Shown piece by piece: positions 1 through 9,355 of a DNA stretch of 48,001 bases (position 1 is the first letter of the stretch; the number at the start of each line of letters is the position of its first letter). Source of the DNA: Candidatus Dorea intestinavium (GTDB taxonomy: Bacteria > Bacillota > Clostridia > Lachnospirales > Lachnospiraceae); NCBI GenBank assembly GCA_019113475.1, contig DXHJ01000175.1:1-48001 (forward strand), written 5' to 3'. The notes under the pieces are model-generated. The model saw only the letters and a program-made list of their open reading frames with translations. It ran no database searches and was not told where the DNA came from. The position numbers and the translations under genes were made by a program.

Positions 1-2
1 TA

Positions 3-527
3 CAACGACTAGAAGAAAATGGTTTTGTAACTATTACTCCTCATAAACCTACCACCGTCACTCTTCTTGATTATAATATTGTCGACCAACTCATTTATCA
101 ACGTATTGCCATAGAGTCAATGGTCTTTAAAGATTTCATGAAAATTGCTTCACCTTTACAAATAGAAAAAATCCGCCATTTAATCTCCTTATCTGAAGAG
201 CTCTTAACTAGGGATTTTGAAATTGATGAATTTTATCAATTAGACGGACAATTACACGAAATATGGTTTAATGAACTTCAAAAAAACTACTTATGGGAAA
301 GCATTCAAAAGCCTCAAAGCAATTACACAAGATTTCGCTTCCTCGATATTCTTGACACCAAACATTGTCATGATATTGTAGATGAACATAAAGAATTACT
401 ATCATCCTTAGAAAAAAAGGATGCAACTAAGGTAGAAGAGCTTTTTGAGAAACACTTATATGGCGGCGTTAAGCGCTTAGGGGATAAAATATATACGGAA
501 CTAAAAGATTATTTTATTCAACTCTAA
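3..527 (+). CDS. GntR-family transcriptional regulator (FCD/FadR-type effector domain), 5' truncated by window edge
   Basis: The open frame extends upstream of the listed ATG to the window edge (QRLEENGFVTITPHKPTTVTLLDYNIVDQLIYQRIAIES...). The wHTH wing 'RLEENGFV' and helical FCD-like C-terminus are typical of GntR regulators. Confidence 0.75.
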   Translation, partial: QRLEENGFVTITPHKPTTVTLLDYNIVDQLIYQRIAIESMVFKDFMKIASPLQIEKIRHLISLSEELLTRDFEIDEFYQLDGQLHEIWFNELQKNYLWESIQKPQSNYTRFRFLDILDTKHCHDIVDEHKELLSSLEKKDATKVEELFEKHLYGGVKRLGDKIYTELKDYFIQL

Positions 528-536
528 TCTACCAAA

Positions 537-575
537 GAAGAGATTGCTGACGTTATAGTCGCAATCTCTTTTCCT
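537..575 (+). terminator. Rho-independent terminator after the GntR regulator
   Basis: Inverted repeat aagagattgc...gcaatctctt followed by a T-rich stretch. Confidence 0.7.
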
Positions 576-718
576 CGTTTAATAAACTGCTTCAATAATT
601 TATTAATTTTTAAATGACAAAATTGTAAGACTAACCTTGCCTTTGTAAGATGGAGCTATTGTGAAACTTGATAAAAATAGCTAAAGTATACTTAGAAGAA
701 TTATTAGGAGGTCTAACA

Positions 719-1168
719 ATGAAGAACTATAAAACAACTCGTACTTTTATCATAACTATGCTTTTACTATCTTTAGGTATTGCTACTTTTAGTGGCTGTC
801 AGGTGCCCACTACCACCAAGAAAGAAACCGGGGACACTACCGTTAAAGAAGAAACTGTAAAAGAACCTAAGGATTACTTACCCGAACTAAAGGAATTAGG
901 CCTTGATGTGAATGAGGAAGAGGCAATTGACGTAGCAACGCTTCCAAAAGAAGTAAAGGCCCTTAGTGGGGTAAGTTTTAAAGGCGATAATGATGCTGCT
1001 ATGAAACTACTGCTTTTTGAAAATCAAGAAGCCGCTGATACGGCTAGAGATTATTACATCAATTTGGAACAAGAAACCTTTACTGATGAAAACTTGCTAT
1101 TTGTTTCTGATCGCACTATGGCTGATGGTTGGTTTGATAAGTACAAAGATAATATCTTCAAACAATAA
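719..1168 (+). CDS. Putative lipoprotein of unknown function
   Basis: Start at 719 preceded by aggagg. N-terminal MKNYKTTRTFIITMLLLSLGIATFSGC looks like a signal peptide with lipobox Cys. The listed upstream start (668) has a weaker ribosome-binding context. Confidence 0.65.
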   Translation: MKNYKTTRTFIITMLLLSLGIATFSGCQVPTTTKKETGDTTVKEETVKEPKDYLPELKELGLDVNEEEAIDVATLPKEVKALSGVSFKGDNDAAMKLLLFENQEAADTARDYYINLEQETFTDENLLFVSDRTMADGWFDKYKDNIFKQ

Positions 1169-1177
1169 TAAAAGAAA

Positions 1178-1218
1178 GCAATACCTCGTTTTAATTGAGG
1201 TATTGCTCTTTTTTATTT
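1178..1218 (+). terminator. Rho-independent terminator between convergent genes
   Basis: agcaatacctc / gaggtattgct stem followed by cttttttattttt. Confidence 0.75.
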
Positions 1219-2280
1219 TTACCACTTAATTGTTACAACTGGTTTAATTAAATCACGTGGTTTATCTTTCATTAACATTAAGGCTTCTTCTACTTTATCT
1301 AAGCCTTCAAAGCGATGAGTAATTAGTCTACTTGGATCAATTCTACCTTTCATAACCATATCGGCTAATTTCTCCATACGTAGTCTTCCACCTGGCATCA
1401 AACCGCCAGCTATGGTTTTATGTCCCATACCAACACCCCATTCAGCTCTTGGTATTTTTACAAATTCGCCATCTCCTAGGTAATTAATATTACCAATGGT
1501 TCCGCCTGGTTTTAACATGGTCACAGCTTCGATAAAAGTATCCACATCGCCACCTGCGATGACAACTTTATCCACACCTTTTCCGTTAGTTTTTTCCATC
1601 ACTTGCTCTAAAATACTACCATTTTTATAGTTAATAATATCTGTTGCGCCGTATTCTTTTGCAATATCGATACAATTTTGTCTAGAACCAACTGCAAAAA
1701 GATCAGAAGCACCACGTAAGTAAGCACCACGAACCGCCATTAACCCAACCGGTCCAATTCCGATTACACAAACCTTATCACCGTATTCAATATTTGCCAG
1801 CTCACAACCGTGAAGACCTGTTGGCACCATGTCGGATAACATCGTTGCTGTCGCCGGATCCATACCTTCCGGTAGGTGTGCAAGGTTTCCATCTGCGTCA
1901 TTTACATTGAAAAATTCAGCAAAAACGCCGTCTTTTGTATTTGAAAATTTCCAGCCATTTAACATGCCTCCTGAATGCATGGAATATCCTGCTTGTGCTT
2001 CTAGTGAATTCCAATCTGGTGTAATAGCCGGTACGATAACTTTATCTCCTGGTTTGAAATCTTTTACAAGTTCACCAACCTCAACTACTTCGCCAACCCC
2101 TTCATGGCCAAGAATTAAGTTGTGGCGATCACCTACAGAACCTTCCCAAACTGTATGTACATCTGATGTACAAGGAGCTAAGGCGATTGGTCTAACAATC
2201 GCATCCATTGGTCCGCATTTTGGTCTATCTTTCTCAATCCATCCGGTTTCGCCTATTTTTAACATTGCAAATGCTTTCAT
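1219..2280 (-). CDS. Zinc-dependent alcohol dehydrogenase (NADP-dependent secondary alcohol/isopropanol dehydrogenase type)
   Basis: MKAFAMLKIGETGWIEKDRP...APCTSDVHTVWEG...LGHEGVGEVVEVG...ITPDWNSLEAQAGY..HSGGMLNGWKFSN...GIGPVGLMAVRGA closely resembles the Thermoanaerobacter/Clostridium secondary alcohol dehydrogenase family. Confidence 0.92.
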   Translation of the reverse strand: MKAFAMLKIGETGWIEKDRPKCGPMDAIVRPIALAPCTSDVHTVWEGSVGDRHNLILGHEGVGEVVEVGELVKDFKPGDKVIVPAITPDWNSLEAQAGYSMHSGGMLNGWKFSNTKDGVFAEFFNVNDADGNLAHLPEGMDPATATMLSDMVPTGLHGCELANIEYGDKVCVIGIGPVGLMAVRGAYLRGASDLFAVGSRQNCIDIAKEYGATDIINYKNGSILEQVMEKTNGKGVDKVVIAGGDVDTFIEAVTMLKPGGTIGNINYLGDGEFVKIPRAEWGVGMGHKTIAGGLMPGGRLRMEKLADMVMKGRIDPSRLITHRFEGLDKVEEALMLMKDKPRDLIKPVVTIKW

Positions 2281-2474
2281 TTAAGTATCCTCCCCTAAAA
2301 AACTATTCGTTATTTTTTTGACAATTCGAGAATATCATTTCGTCATTTTTTTGTCAATCAATTCTTTTTATTCCCTATTTTCTCAATTTATTCCTTATTT
2401 TTTATGTTTGCAATCTAGCTTTTCCGTAAAATCAGTAACATGGTTTTTATTTTTTAATGCTAACTACTTGTAAC

Positions 2475-2510
2475 AAAAAAGGAGCCTTCTTTTCATTCAT
2501 TGAAGGCTCC
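2475..2510 (-). terminator. Rho-independent terminator of the giant surface protein gene
   Basis: ggagccttc...gaaggctcc stem with T-run (aaaaaa on plus) 3' on the minus strand. Confidence 0.8.
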
Positions 2511-2521
2511 TAAAAATCAAC

Positions 2522-5500
2522 TTATTTAATTTTTCTTCTTCTCACAACGAGACTAACAATAACGGCCAAGGATAGTAACAAGGCTATTATTCCAACTACC
2601 AACGTATGACGACTATTATCTCCTGTCTTTACTACTTTGGCATGGTTCTTATCAATTCCTGTATTGGTAAAGAGTACTTTTTGAATTTCTTTATCCGTAA
2701 TATTTCCCGTTATCGTTCTTTGATTTTCTTGTTTTCCCTCGTTTAGTGCTACTTGGGTTGTATAGTTTTCACTATAATTAGCTTCCGTAACGGTATACTT
2801 AGTTCCCTGTGGTAGATCACGAATAGTTAGGCTTTCTCCATTTTTAAGTTTAATGGTGGCCTTTCCTGCTTTATCAAAGGTAACTGTATCTGCTTTACCT
2901 TCTGCTTGATAAGTATGATTTTCTCCTTTTAGGTTTTCGTTATCTAAGGTAATGGTAAATTCAAATGCTTCTTTATTATTACCTTTCTTAACCAGTTTGG
3001 TAAGGGTTAAATCGCCTAATTTTCTCGTATTAGTAAAAGCAACGCTTTGCGTTTCTTCCGCTAAGATTTCTCCTGTTGTCGTATTTTCACTAAGTGCTTT
3101 TTTGCCATTGACTGCTACTTGGGTCTTATAGCCGTCACTATAATCAGCCTCAGTTACGGTATAACCGGTTCCTTCCGGTAAATCAAGAATGGTAACACTC
3201 TCATCAGCTTTTAAGTTTAAGACAGCTTCGCCTTTTGTATTAAAAGTAACCTCGGTCACTTTACCTTCTGCTTGATAAGTATGCTTTTCTCCTTGTAGGT
3301 TTTTATTATCTAAAGTAATGGTAAATTCAAAGGCACGGTCTTTCTCTTCGCTATCTTTCACTGCCTTACTAAGGGTTAGATTGCCTAGGCGACGACTATT
3401 GGTAAAATCAACACTTTGAGTTTCTTCGGCTAAGATTTCTCCCGTTCCTTGATTACTGGCAACAGCTTCTTCTTTGTTTACAGAAACCTCGGTTTGATAA
3501 CTCTTACTATAATCAGCCTCAGTTACGGTATAGCCCGTTCCTTCCGGTATTCCTAGGATGGTTACGGTTTCATCCGCTTTTAGTTTTAAGGTTGCCTTTG
3601 CATCGCTATCAAAGGTTACTGATTTTACTGCTCCTTCGGCTTTATAAGTATGCTCTTCTCCTTCTAGGTTTTTATTATCTAAGGTAATATTAAATTCAAA
3701 CTCCCGACCTTTCTCTTCCCCATCTTTTACTACTTTACTGATGGTTAGGTTGCCCAGACGACGATGGTTGGTAAAATCAGCACTTTGGGTTTCTTCGGCC
3801 AGGATTTCTCCTGTTGCTGTATTTTCAGCAATTGCTTCTTCTTCGTTAGCTGAAACATCGGTCTTATAACCGTCACTATAATCAGCCTCAGTTACGGTGT
3901 AACCCGTTCCTTGGGGTAGATTTAAGATGGTTACGGTTTCTTTATTTTTAAGATTTAGAACGGCTTTTCCTTCGGCGTCAAAGGTTACTGAAGCAACTGC
4001 TCCTTCCGCATTAAAGGTGTGCTCTTCTCCTAATAAGTTTTCATTATCTAAAGTAATGGTAAATTCAAAGGCACGGTCTTTCTCTTCCCCATCTTTTACT
4101 GTTTTACTAAGGGTTAGATTACCCAGACGACGATGGTTGGTAAATGCTATGTTTTGAGTTTCTTCGGCTAGGATCTCTCCTGCTGTTGTATTGTCCACAA
4201 CGGCTTCTTCTCCGTTAGTTGAAACTTCACTCTTGTAACCTTCGCTGTAATCAGCCTCGGTTACGGTGTAACCCGTTCCTTGAGGTAAATTAAGAATTTG
4301 AACATATTCCTTGTCCTTAAGATTTAGAACGGCTTTTCCTTCGGCGTCAAAGGTTACTGAAGCAACTGCCCCTTCCGCACTAAAGGTGTGCTCTTCTCCT
4401 AATAAGTTTTCATTATCTAAGGTAATGGTAAATTCAAAGGCACGGTCTTTCTCTTCACTATCTAGGACATCTTTTTTGATCATGATATTGCCAAGACGTC
4501 TAGTGTTAGTAAAATCAACACTTTGAGTTGCATTGGTTAAAATTTCTCCCGTTGCCGTCTTGCCGTCGCTGGCAGCCTCACCATTTACTGCTACCTGACT
4601 CTTATAACCTTCACTATAATCAGCTTCGGTTACCGTATAACCGGTTCCTTGGGGGATTCCTTTAATAGTTACCCTCTCATCAGCCTTTAGCTTTAATACC
4701 GCTTCTCCTTTGGCGTCAAAGGTTACAGAATCTACTGCTCCTTCAGCGGCATAGGTGTGTGCTTCGCCTAACAAGTTTTCGTTATTTAAAGCAATGGTGA
4801 ATTTAAATTCTCGGTCTTTTTCTTCACTATCTTTGACGGTTTTACTAAGGGTTAGATCACCTAGATTTCGTGAATTGATAAATTCAACATTTTGAACTTT
4901 TTCATCACTAATCTGACCTTGAACCGTATTGCCGTCGGTAGCTGCTGCTTCATTCAGAGCTACTTGGGTATGATAACCTGTACTATAGTCTGCTTCGGTC
5001 ACGGTATAAGCCATATCTTGCGGGATATTAATAATCTTAACAAATTCTCCGGCTTTTAAGTTTAAAACAGCTTTTCCTTCGGTATCAAAGGTAACAGAAT
5101 TTACTGCTCCTTCGGCCTTAAAGGTCTGTTCTTGTCCTTGTAATTTTTCCTGATCTAAGGTGATGGTAAATTCAAAGACACGGTCTTTTTCTTCACTATC
5201 TTTGACGGTCTTTTTAATTAATAAATCGCCAAGACGTCGGGTATTAGTAAATTCAACCTTTTGTTCATTTTGGGCCAGGATTGTTCCTGTTGCTTGACTG
5301 CCCTCAGTTACCTCGCCGTTTACTGCTACTTGCGCTTTGTACTCGGCACTGTAATCCTCTTCTAAAATAGTGTACTTTGCTTCTTTAGGAAGATTCTTAA
5401 TGGTAACGCTTTCTTTATCTTTTAAAGTGATTTCTGCTTTACCCTCATTATCAAAGTGGACAGAGGAAAGCACTCCTTTGGCAGCAAAAGTTTTGCCTTT

Positions 5501-8500
5501 TACGTCCTTATTATCCATGGTAATGGTAAATTTAAATGTTCTACCTTCTTCACCATCTTTTACTAATTTCTTAAGAGTTAAATCACCAACTTCATCTTCT
5601 TTAAAGTTAGTGAGGAACATTTTATTGCCCTCTTCATAAGTAGCCGGATTACCTTCAATAAGGACAATCGGTCTAACTTTTCCCGGACTAACTTCTCCTA
5701 ATTGAACCGTTACATGATAAATGGTTGGATCCATTAAATAGTCATTAGAGGGAGCTTTTGTTTCTTTTAGATAATAATCCCAAACTTCTCCTTCTGTTTT
5801 TGGTGCCGGAATTCCTCTAATTGAGGCAATGCCCTTTTCATTAGAAGTTGCAACAAAAATTGGATTTTCATCGGTAGCATTATTAAATAAACCAAACTCA
5901 GCACCGGCAAGAGGTTTTCCATTCGCTTTTGTTTTCTCTATCTGTAATAAGCCAACACGTTCAATTTTACCTTTAGCCCAATTTTTAGAAACTATCCAAG
6001 ACTTCTCAACCTTATTAGTAAAATCATCTTTTCCTTCTGCCGTTACTTGATTCTTTAAATTAGCATCACCCTTAACATCAGCAGAAACAAGGGTCTCGTA
6101 TTCAATCTTGTAAAGTTTTTTGTCATCTCTTAGAGCGACAGATAACTCACGAGTGTTTGGATCATAACTTGGTTTAATATCTACGACTGTTCCCCCGGTA
6201 CTTGGAAATGTTCCATCGCCGGGATCAGTATATTCCGTGATAATAACCGCATCAGCAGCAAGGCTTCCATCTTTATTTAGTTTTAAAGACAGGCCTTCTG
6301 GCAGTTTATCTTTAATGGTTATCTTTTTTAAGGATTCCAATCCATAAGGATGATATTTAATCGTCCATTTTGGTAAAGCAGAGGAATCATCACCTGGGGA
6401 TAGTAATTCTTTATCTAAGAACTTCGTATTAACGCGAACGTCATGTTTTCCCGTTGGTTTCCAATCTTTATCGCCCTCAGAATTCATCGAAACCTTATTG
6501 GTTTTTTTAACCGATCCATTCTTAGAAGTTTCCTCTGTTCTTCCATATTCTAAGTATTTTTCTTCCGAAAGTTGTGCTTTTACTAAAATATAATAACTGG
6601 TGTCTAACTTACTAAAGACAAAGGTTGCTGTTTGATCAGTAATAGCAGGGGTTCCATCAATAATACCGGAAACATCAGTAACGAGCGTTCCATCCGCTTT
6701 ATGAAGCTCGTATTTTACGCCCTCCGCTAAATCAACAAAGGACCAACCTTCCGGCAAAGTATCAACTACGGTTATTTCACCCATTGTGGTAAAGCCACCA
6801 TTATAGATATCAGCACCCGTAAGGTCTACTTGATCTTCATTGACATTTAACCGAAAGACTGCAGTGCGATCTTCATAATTAAAGCCATTTCCGGCATTTC
6901 CGATGCCGTTTCCGGCAGCATTCATAATTTCCTTACTTAAGACTTTACGTTCATAGTTCGTCTTGCCGGTGGCATTATGCAAATATTCATCACCATAAAA
7001 TAAAGTTGCGGTATTTTGAACCTCTTGATTCTTATTCCCGGCAAAGATATTCGGATCAAGAACCTGGGTTTTAAAGGTATAGGGATAAGCTTTATCGGCA
7101 TCAAATCCGCTTACAATTAATAAATCTCCTACTTCTTTACCATTTTGTGTAACTTTTTTAACGTCAACGGTTAAACCGACCTCGTTAGCAAAACTTCCGT
7201 CTACATATTGTTGACTATATTTAGGCGTTAACTTCTTAGCAATAGTGGTGCTAGTTAAATCAGCTAAGTTGCTACTACCCGCTTTAAAACTACCCTCTTT
7301 ACCATAAATTAACAGATCATAAACTTTTAAGTTCTCTGGTTCTGTAAAAGTATCTTGTTTCTTTAAGTCAACTGTCACTGTCCAAGGAATTTGGCGCTTT
7401 TCATAATCAACTTGACCAGCTGCTTTTTTGATACTAGTAATACCAATGCCGACACCTTTTTCGTTGGAGTCTTGGCCTTTTGGCACTTGATCACTGGTAA
7501 TCGTTGCTTTATTTTTATAAGTAAACACATGGCCGGGATGCGTTTCTGCCGGCACCTTAGTGACAATAGTTAATTTCACCTTTTCTTTAAGAGGTGTTGT
7601 GCCATTATTTAAATTATAAACTCCCCCTGTTGGTTCACTAGTTATAGCAGGTAAAGTAATACCACTTTGTGCTGTACTATCCCATTCCCATTTTGCTGAT
7701 AGCCAAGTCCATTTTGCCGGCTTATCCGACAACTTATCCGTCACCTTAACATTGGTAAGATCAAGTCCATTGGGATCAACAGTAATCGTCCAAGTAATAG
7801 TTTGTTTCTTAGGATCATAAACGCCGCTTGTTACCCAGTTATATGCCTCACCGTCTTTGGTAATTAAAGTCTTTTTTGATATTTCTGCTGTACCGTCATC
7901 CGGTACTATTTCATCATCATCACCAAAGTAGGCGGTGTTATCAATGCTTCCTCCCGGAATTAGCATTTGTTCCGGAATTTTGGTTCTAAAGGTAACAATT
8001 TGTTCTCCCGAAACGTCTTCAAAGGTGTAATTTAGAGTTTTTTTAGCGCTATTATAAACACTATTATCTTTTGTTACATTATTTACTTTAAAAGAACCGG
8101 GGACAAAGTCGCCAACCTCAGTTAAGTCATCGCTAAAAACATAATCCTTTAAAGAAACCTCTGCTCCGTTCTTTTTGGCATTAACTTTAACGCTCCATTC
8201 TACTTCACCAGGATGATCTTTTGATTCTTTTCCTGATTTTTCAATAGTCTTATCCACTTTAATTTTCGGTTTGGTAACATTCATATCTTTACCAAAAATC
8301 GAAACAACCTTGGTTTCACCTTCTTCCCAAGTTTCATCCTCATGGTAGGTGAATTTCGCGCCAAATGAGCATTTAATGTTGCTGGCATGTTCATCTAGGG
8401 AATCCCCATCAAATTTAATACTGACTCGGCTATTGGTCTTATCAAAAGTAAGCGTACCAATTTTCTCGCCATCATGCATGATTTCAACAGAAGGATCATT

Positions 8501-9016
8501 GAATAATTCAATACCGGTTTCAAATGGTAGAAGTTCATCTACCCAGTCACCATTAATAACCCAATCTGTAACACCTTCATCACCAGGTGCCGGAATAGTA
8601 AAACTTCCTTCTAACCAAAATGGTTCGCCCGCTGTAATTTTATCTACATCATTGCCATTTTTATCTTTAATGATGGTCTCCAAATTCCCGATAAGATTTC
8701 CTACTTCTTGGGGGTCTCTTTGATCAACATCAAATATTCCTATCTTAGAATCATCCGCCGTAGCTTCTTGATTTTCACTTATCGCGACATCATCTGCCGT
8801 ACCGTCTTGATTTTCACTTATCGCGACATCATCTTTAGGCAACTGCTCATTTTCGGGCATTTGTTCTACTTCTTGTTGTGTTTCTTCAGTTTTCTGTGCT
8901 GCTTCGGCAGTTGAAGTATCTTCTTGTGCCACAACAGACAAGGATGGCATGAGCATATTTAGAACCATGACAAATGCCAACAAGAAACTCAGAAAACTTT
9001 TTTTGTTTCTCTTCAT
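2522..9016 (-). CDS. Giant cell-wall surface protein: signal peptide, collagen-adhesin-like N-terminal domains, SpaA/Cna-B domain, eight ~123-aa DUF5979-like repeats, C-terminal sorting signal
   Basis: 2164 aa. N-terminal hydrophobic signal (MKRNKKSFLSFLLAFVMVLNMLMPSLSVVAQE); SpaA-like 'VGLLQIEKTKANGKPLAGAEFGLF...YYLKETKAPSNDY'; repeated 'LGxLTLxKxVKDxEEKDRxFEFTITLDNxN...GYTVTEADYSxGY...FTNxRR'; C-terminal VVKTGDNS + TM helix + RRRKIK. Confidence 0.9.
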   Translation of the reverse strand: MKRNKKSFLSFLLAFVMVLNMLMPSLSVVAQEDTSTAEAAQKTEETQQEVEQMPENEQLPKDDVAISENQDGTADDVAISENQEATADDSKIGIFDVDQRDPQEVGNLIGNLETIIKDKNGNDVDKITAGEPFWLEGSFTIPAPGDEGVTDWVINGDWVDELLPFETGIELFNDPSVEIMHDGEKIGTLTFDKTNSRVSIKFDGDSLDEHASNIKCSFGAKFTYHEDETWEEGETKVVSIFGKDMNVTKPKIKVDKTIEKSGKESKDHPGEVEWSVKVNAKKNGAEVSLKDYVFSDDLTEVGDFVPGSFKVNNVTKDNSVYNSAKKTLNYTFEDVSGEQIVTFRTKIPEQMLIPGGSIDNTAYFGDDDEIVPDDGTAEISKKTLITKDGEAYNWVTSGVYDPKKQTITWTITVDPNGLDLTNVKVTDKLSDKPAKWTWLSAKWEWDSTAQSGITLPAITSEPTGGVYNLNNGTTPLKEKVKLTIVTKVPAETHPGHVFTYKNKATITSDQVPKGQDSNEKGVGIGITSIKKAAGQVDYEKRQIPWTVTVDLKKQDTFTEPENLKVYDLLIYGKEGSFKAGSSNLADLTSTTIAKKLTPKYSQQYVDGSFANEVGLTVDVKKVTQNGKEVGDLLIVSGFDADKAYPYTFKTQVLDPNIFAGNKNQEVQNTATLFYGDEYLHNATGKTNYERKVLSKEIMNAAGNGIGNAGNGFNYEDRTAVFRLNVNEDQVDLTGADIYNGGFTTMGEITVVDTLPEGWSFVDLAEGVKYELHKADGTLVTDVSGIIDGTPAITDQTATFVFSKLDTSYYILVKAQLSEEKYLEYGRTEETSKNGSVKKTNKVSMNSEGDKDWKPTGKHDVRVNTKFLDKELLSPGDDSSALPKWTIKYHPYGLESLKKITIKDKLPEGLSLKLNKDGSLAADAVIITEYTDPGDGTFPSTGGTVVDIKPSYDPNTRELSVALRDDKKLYKIEYETLVSADVKGDANLKNQVTAEGKDDFTNKVEKSWIVSKNWAKGKIERVGLLQIEKTKANGKPLAGAEFGLFNNATDENPIFVATSNEKGIASIRGIPAPKTEGEVWDYYLKETKAPSNDYLMDPTIYHVTVQLGEVSPGKVRPIVLIEGNPATYEEGNKMFLTNFKEDEVGDLTLKKLVKDGEEGRTFKFTITMDNKDVKGKTFAAKGVLSSVHFDNEGKAEITLKDKESVTIKNLPKEAKYTILEEDYSAEYKAQVAVNGEVTEGSQATGTILAQNEQKVEFTNTRRLGDLLIKKTVKDSEEKDRVFEFTITLDQEKLQGQEQTFKAEGAVNSVTFDTEGKAVLNLKAGEFVKIINIPQDMAYTVTEADYSTGYHTQVALNEAAATDGNTVQGQISDEKVQNVEFINSRNLGDLTLSKTVKDSEEKDREFKFTIALNNENLLGEAHTYAAEGAVDSVTFDAKGEAVLKLKADERVTIKGIPQGTGYTVTEADYSEGYKSQVAVNGEAASDGKTATGEILTNATQSVDFTNTRRLGNIMIKKDVLDSEEKDRAFEFTITLDNENLLGEEHTFSAEGAVASVTFDAEGKAVLNLKDKEYVQILNLPQGTGYTVTEADYSEGYKSEVSTNGEEAVVDNTTAGEILAEETQNIAFTNHRRLGNLTLSKTVKDGEEKDRAFEFTITLDNENLLGEEHTFNAEGAVASVTFDAEGKAVLNLKNKETVTILNLPQGTGYTVTEADYSDGYKTDVSANEEEAIAENTATGEILAEETQSADFTNHRRLGNLTISKVVKDGEEKGREFEFNITLDNKNLEGEEHTYKAEGAVKSVTFDSDAKATLKLKADETVTILGIPEGTGYTVTEADYSKSYQTEVSVNKEEAVASNQGTGEILAEETQSVDFTNSRRLGNLTLSKAVKDSEEKDRAFEFTITLDNKNLQGEKHTYQAEGKVTEVTFNTKGEAVLNLKADESVTILDLPEGTGYTVTEADYSDGYKTQVAVNGKKALSENTTTGEILAEETQSVAFTNTRKLGDLTLTKLVKKGNNKEAFEFTITLDNENLKGENHTYQAEGKADTVTFDKAGKATIKLKNGESLTIRDLPQGTKYTVTEANYSENYTTQVALNEGKQENQRTITGNITDKEIQKVLFTNTGIDKNHAKVVKTGDNSRHTLVVGIIALLLSLAVIVSLVVRRRKIK
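2657..5587 (-). repeat. Eight tandem ~369-bp (123-aa) protein-coding repeats
   Basis: The LGxLxLxK...FTNxRR unit recurs eight times, seen as the 'cc(a/t)aga/ggcg...ttggtaaa' boundary every ~369 bp on the plus strand. Confidence 0.9.
8766..8834 (-). repeat. Two exact 30-bp direct repeats at 39-bp period (13-aa DDVAISENQ-type repeat)
   Basis: tcttgattttcacttatcgcgacatcatct occurs at 8766-8795 and 8805-8834, encoding DDVAISENQDGTA-DDVAISENQEATA. Confidence 0.9.
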
Positions 9017-9355
9017 TTTTCTCCTCCTTATAAAAATAATTTGTTTATTAAAATCCCCCGCTTTTCTTCGAAAAACTGTTTGACAAATCGCCCAAAACTT
9101 GTAGCGAAGCTAGTAAAATATATCTTTTCGCGTGGAGGTGATTTTCATATTAATTTTTTACCTACCTTTTTATATCACTAAAAATAAATTGTATTTCTTA
9201 AATTTTCAAGAATCAGTTTAGGATATTTGTAATAATTGCGTAACATTTGAATTTTTTTTAGAAATTATCTAAAACTCCTTTTATTATGTAATAATTTTTG
9301 TGTTATATTGAGTTTATACAAGAAATATATTTAAGAAGTATAAAGAGGCAAAATT

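Noticed and set aside
1017-1229. 70-aa ORF overlapping the lipoprotein and terminator
   Set aside because: Out of frame with the better-supported lipoprotein and extends through a terminator hairpin.
1829-2284. 151-aa plus-strand ORF antisense to the alcohol dehydrogenase
   Set aside because: Fully contained antisense to a strongly supported enzyme; composition looks like a reverse-frame artefact.
2657-5587. Regularly spaced repeats suggesting a CRISPR array or satellite
   Set aside because: The period is 369 bp, in frame and protein coding; no short repeats with unique spacers.
3927-5639. Plus-strand ORFs (3927..4157, 4311..4526, 5370..5639) inside the adhesin region
   Set aside because: They are antisense shadows of the coding repeats (the similar translations simply reflect repeat similarity), lack ribosome-binding sites and resemble no family.
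7375-8914. ORFs 7375..7566 (-), 7391..7573 (+), 8349..8723 (+), 8708..8914 (+)
   Set aside because: Overlap the well-supported adhesin CDS in other frames or antisense; no recognisable motifs.
9017-9355. Possible riboswitch (c-di-GMP type) ahead of the giant adhesin
   Set aside because: I looked on the minus strand for GEMM-type conserved motifs and did not see them; a covariance-model search would be needed.
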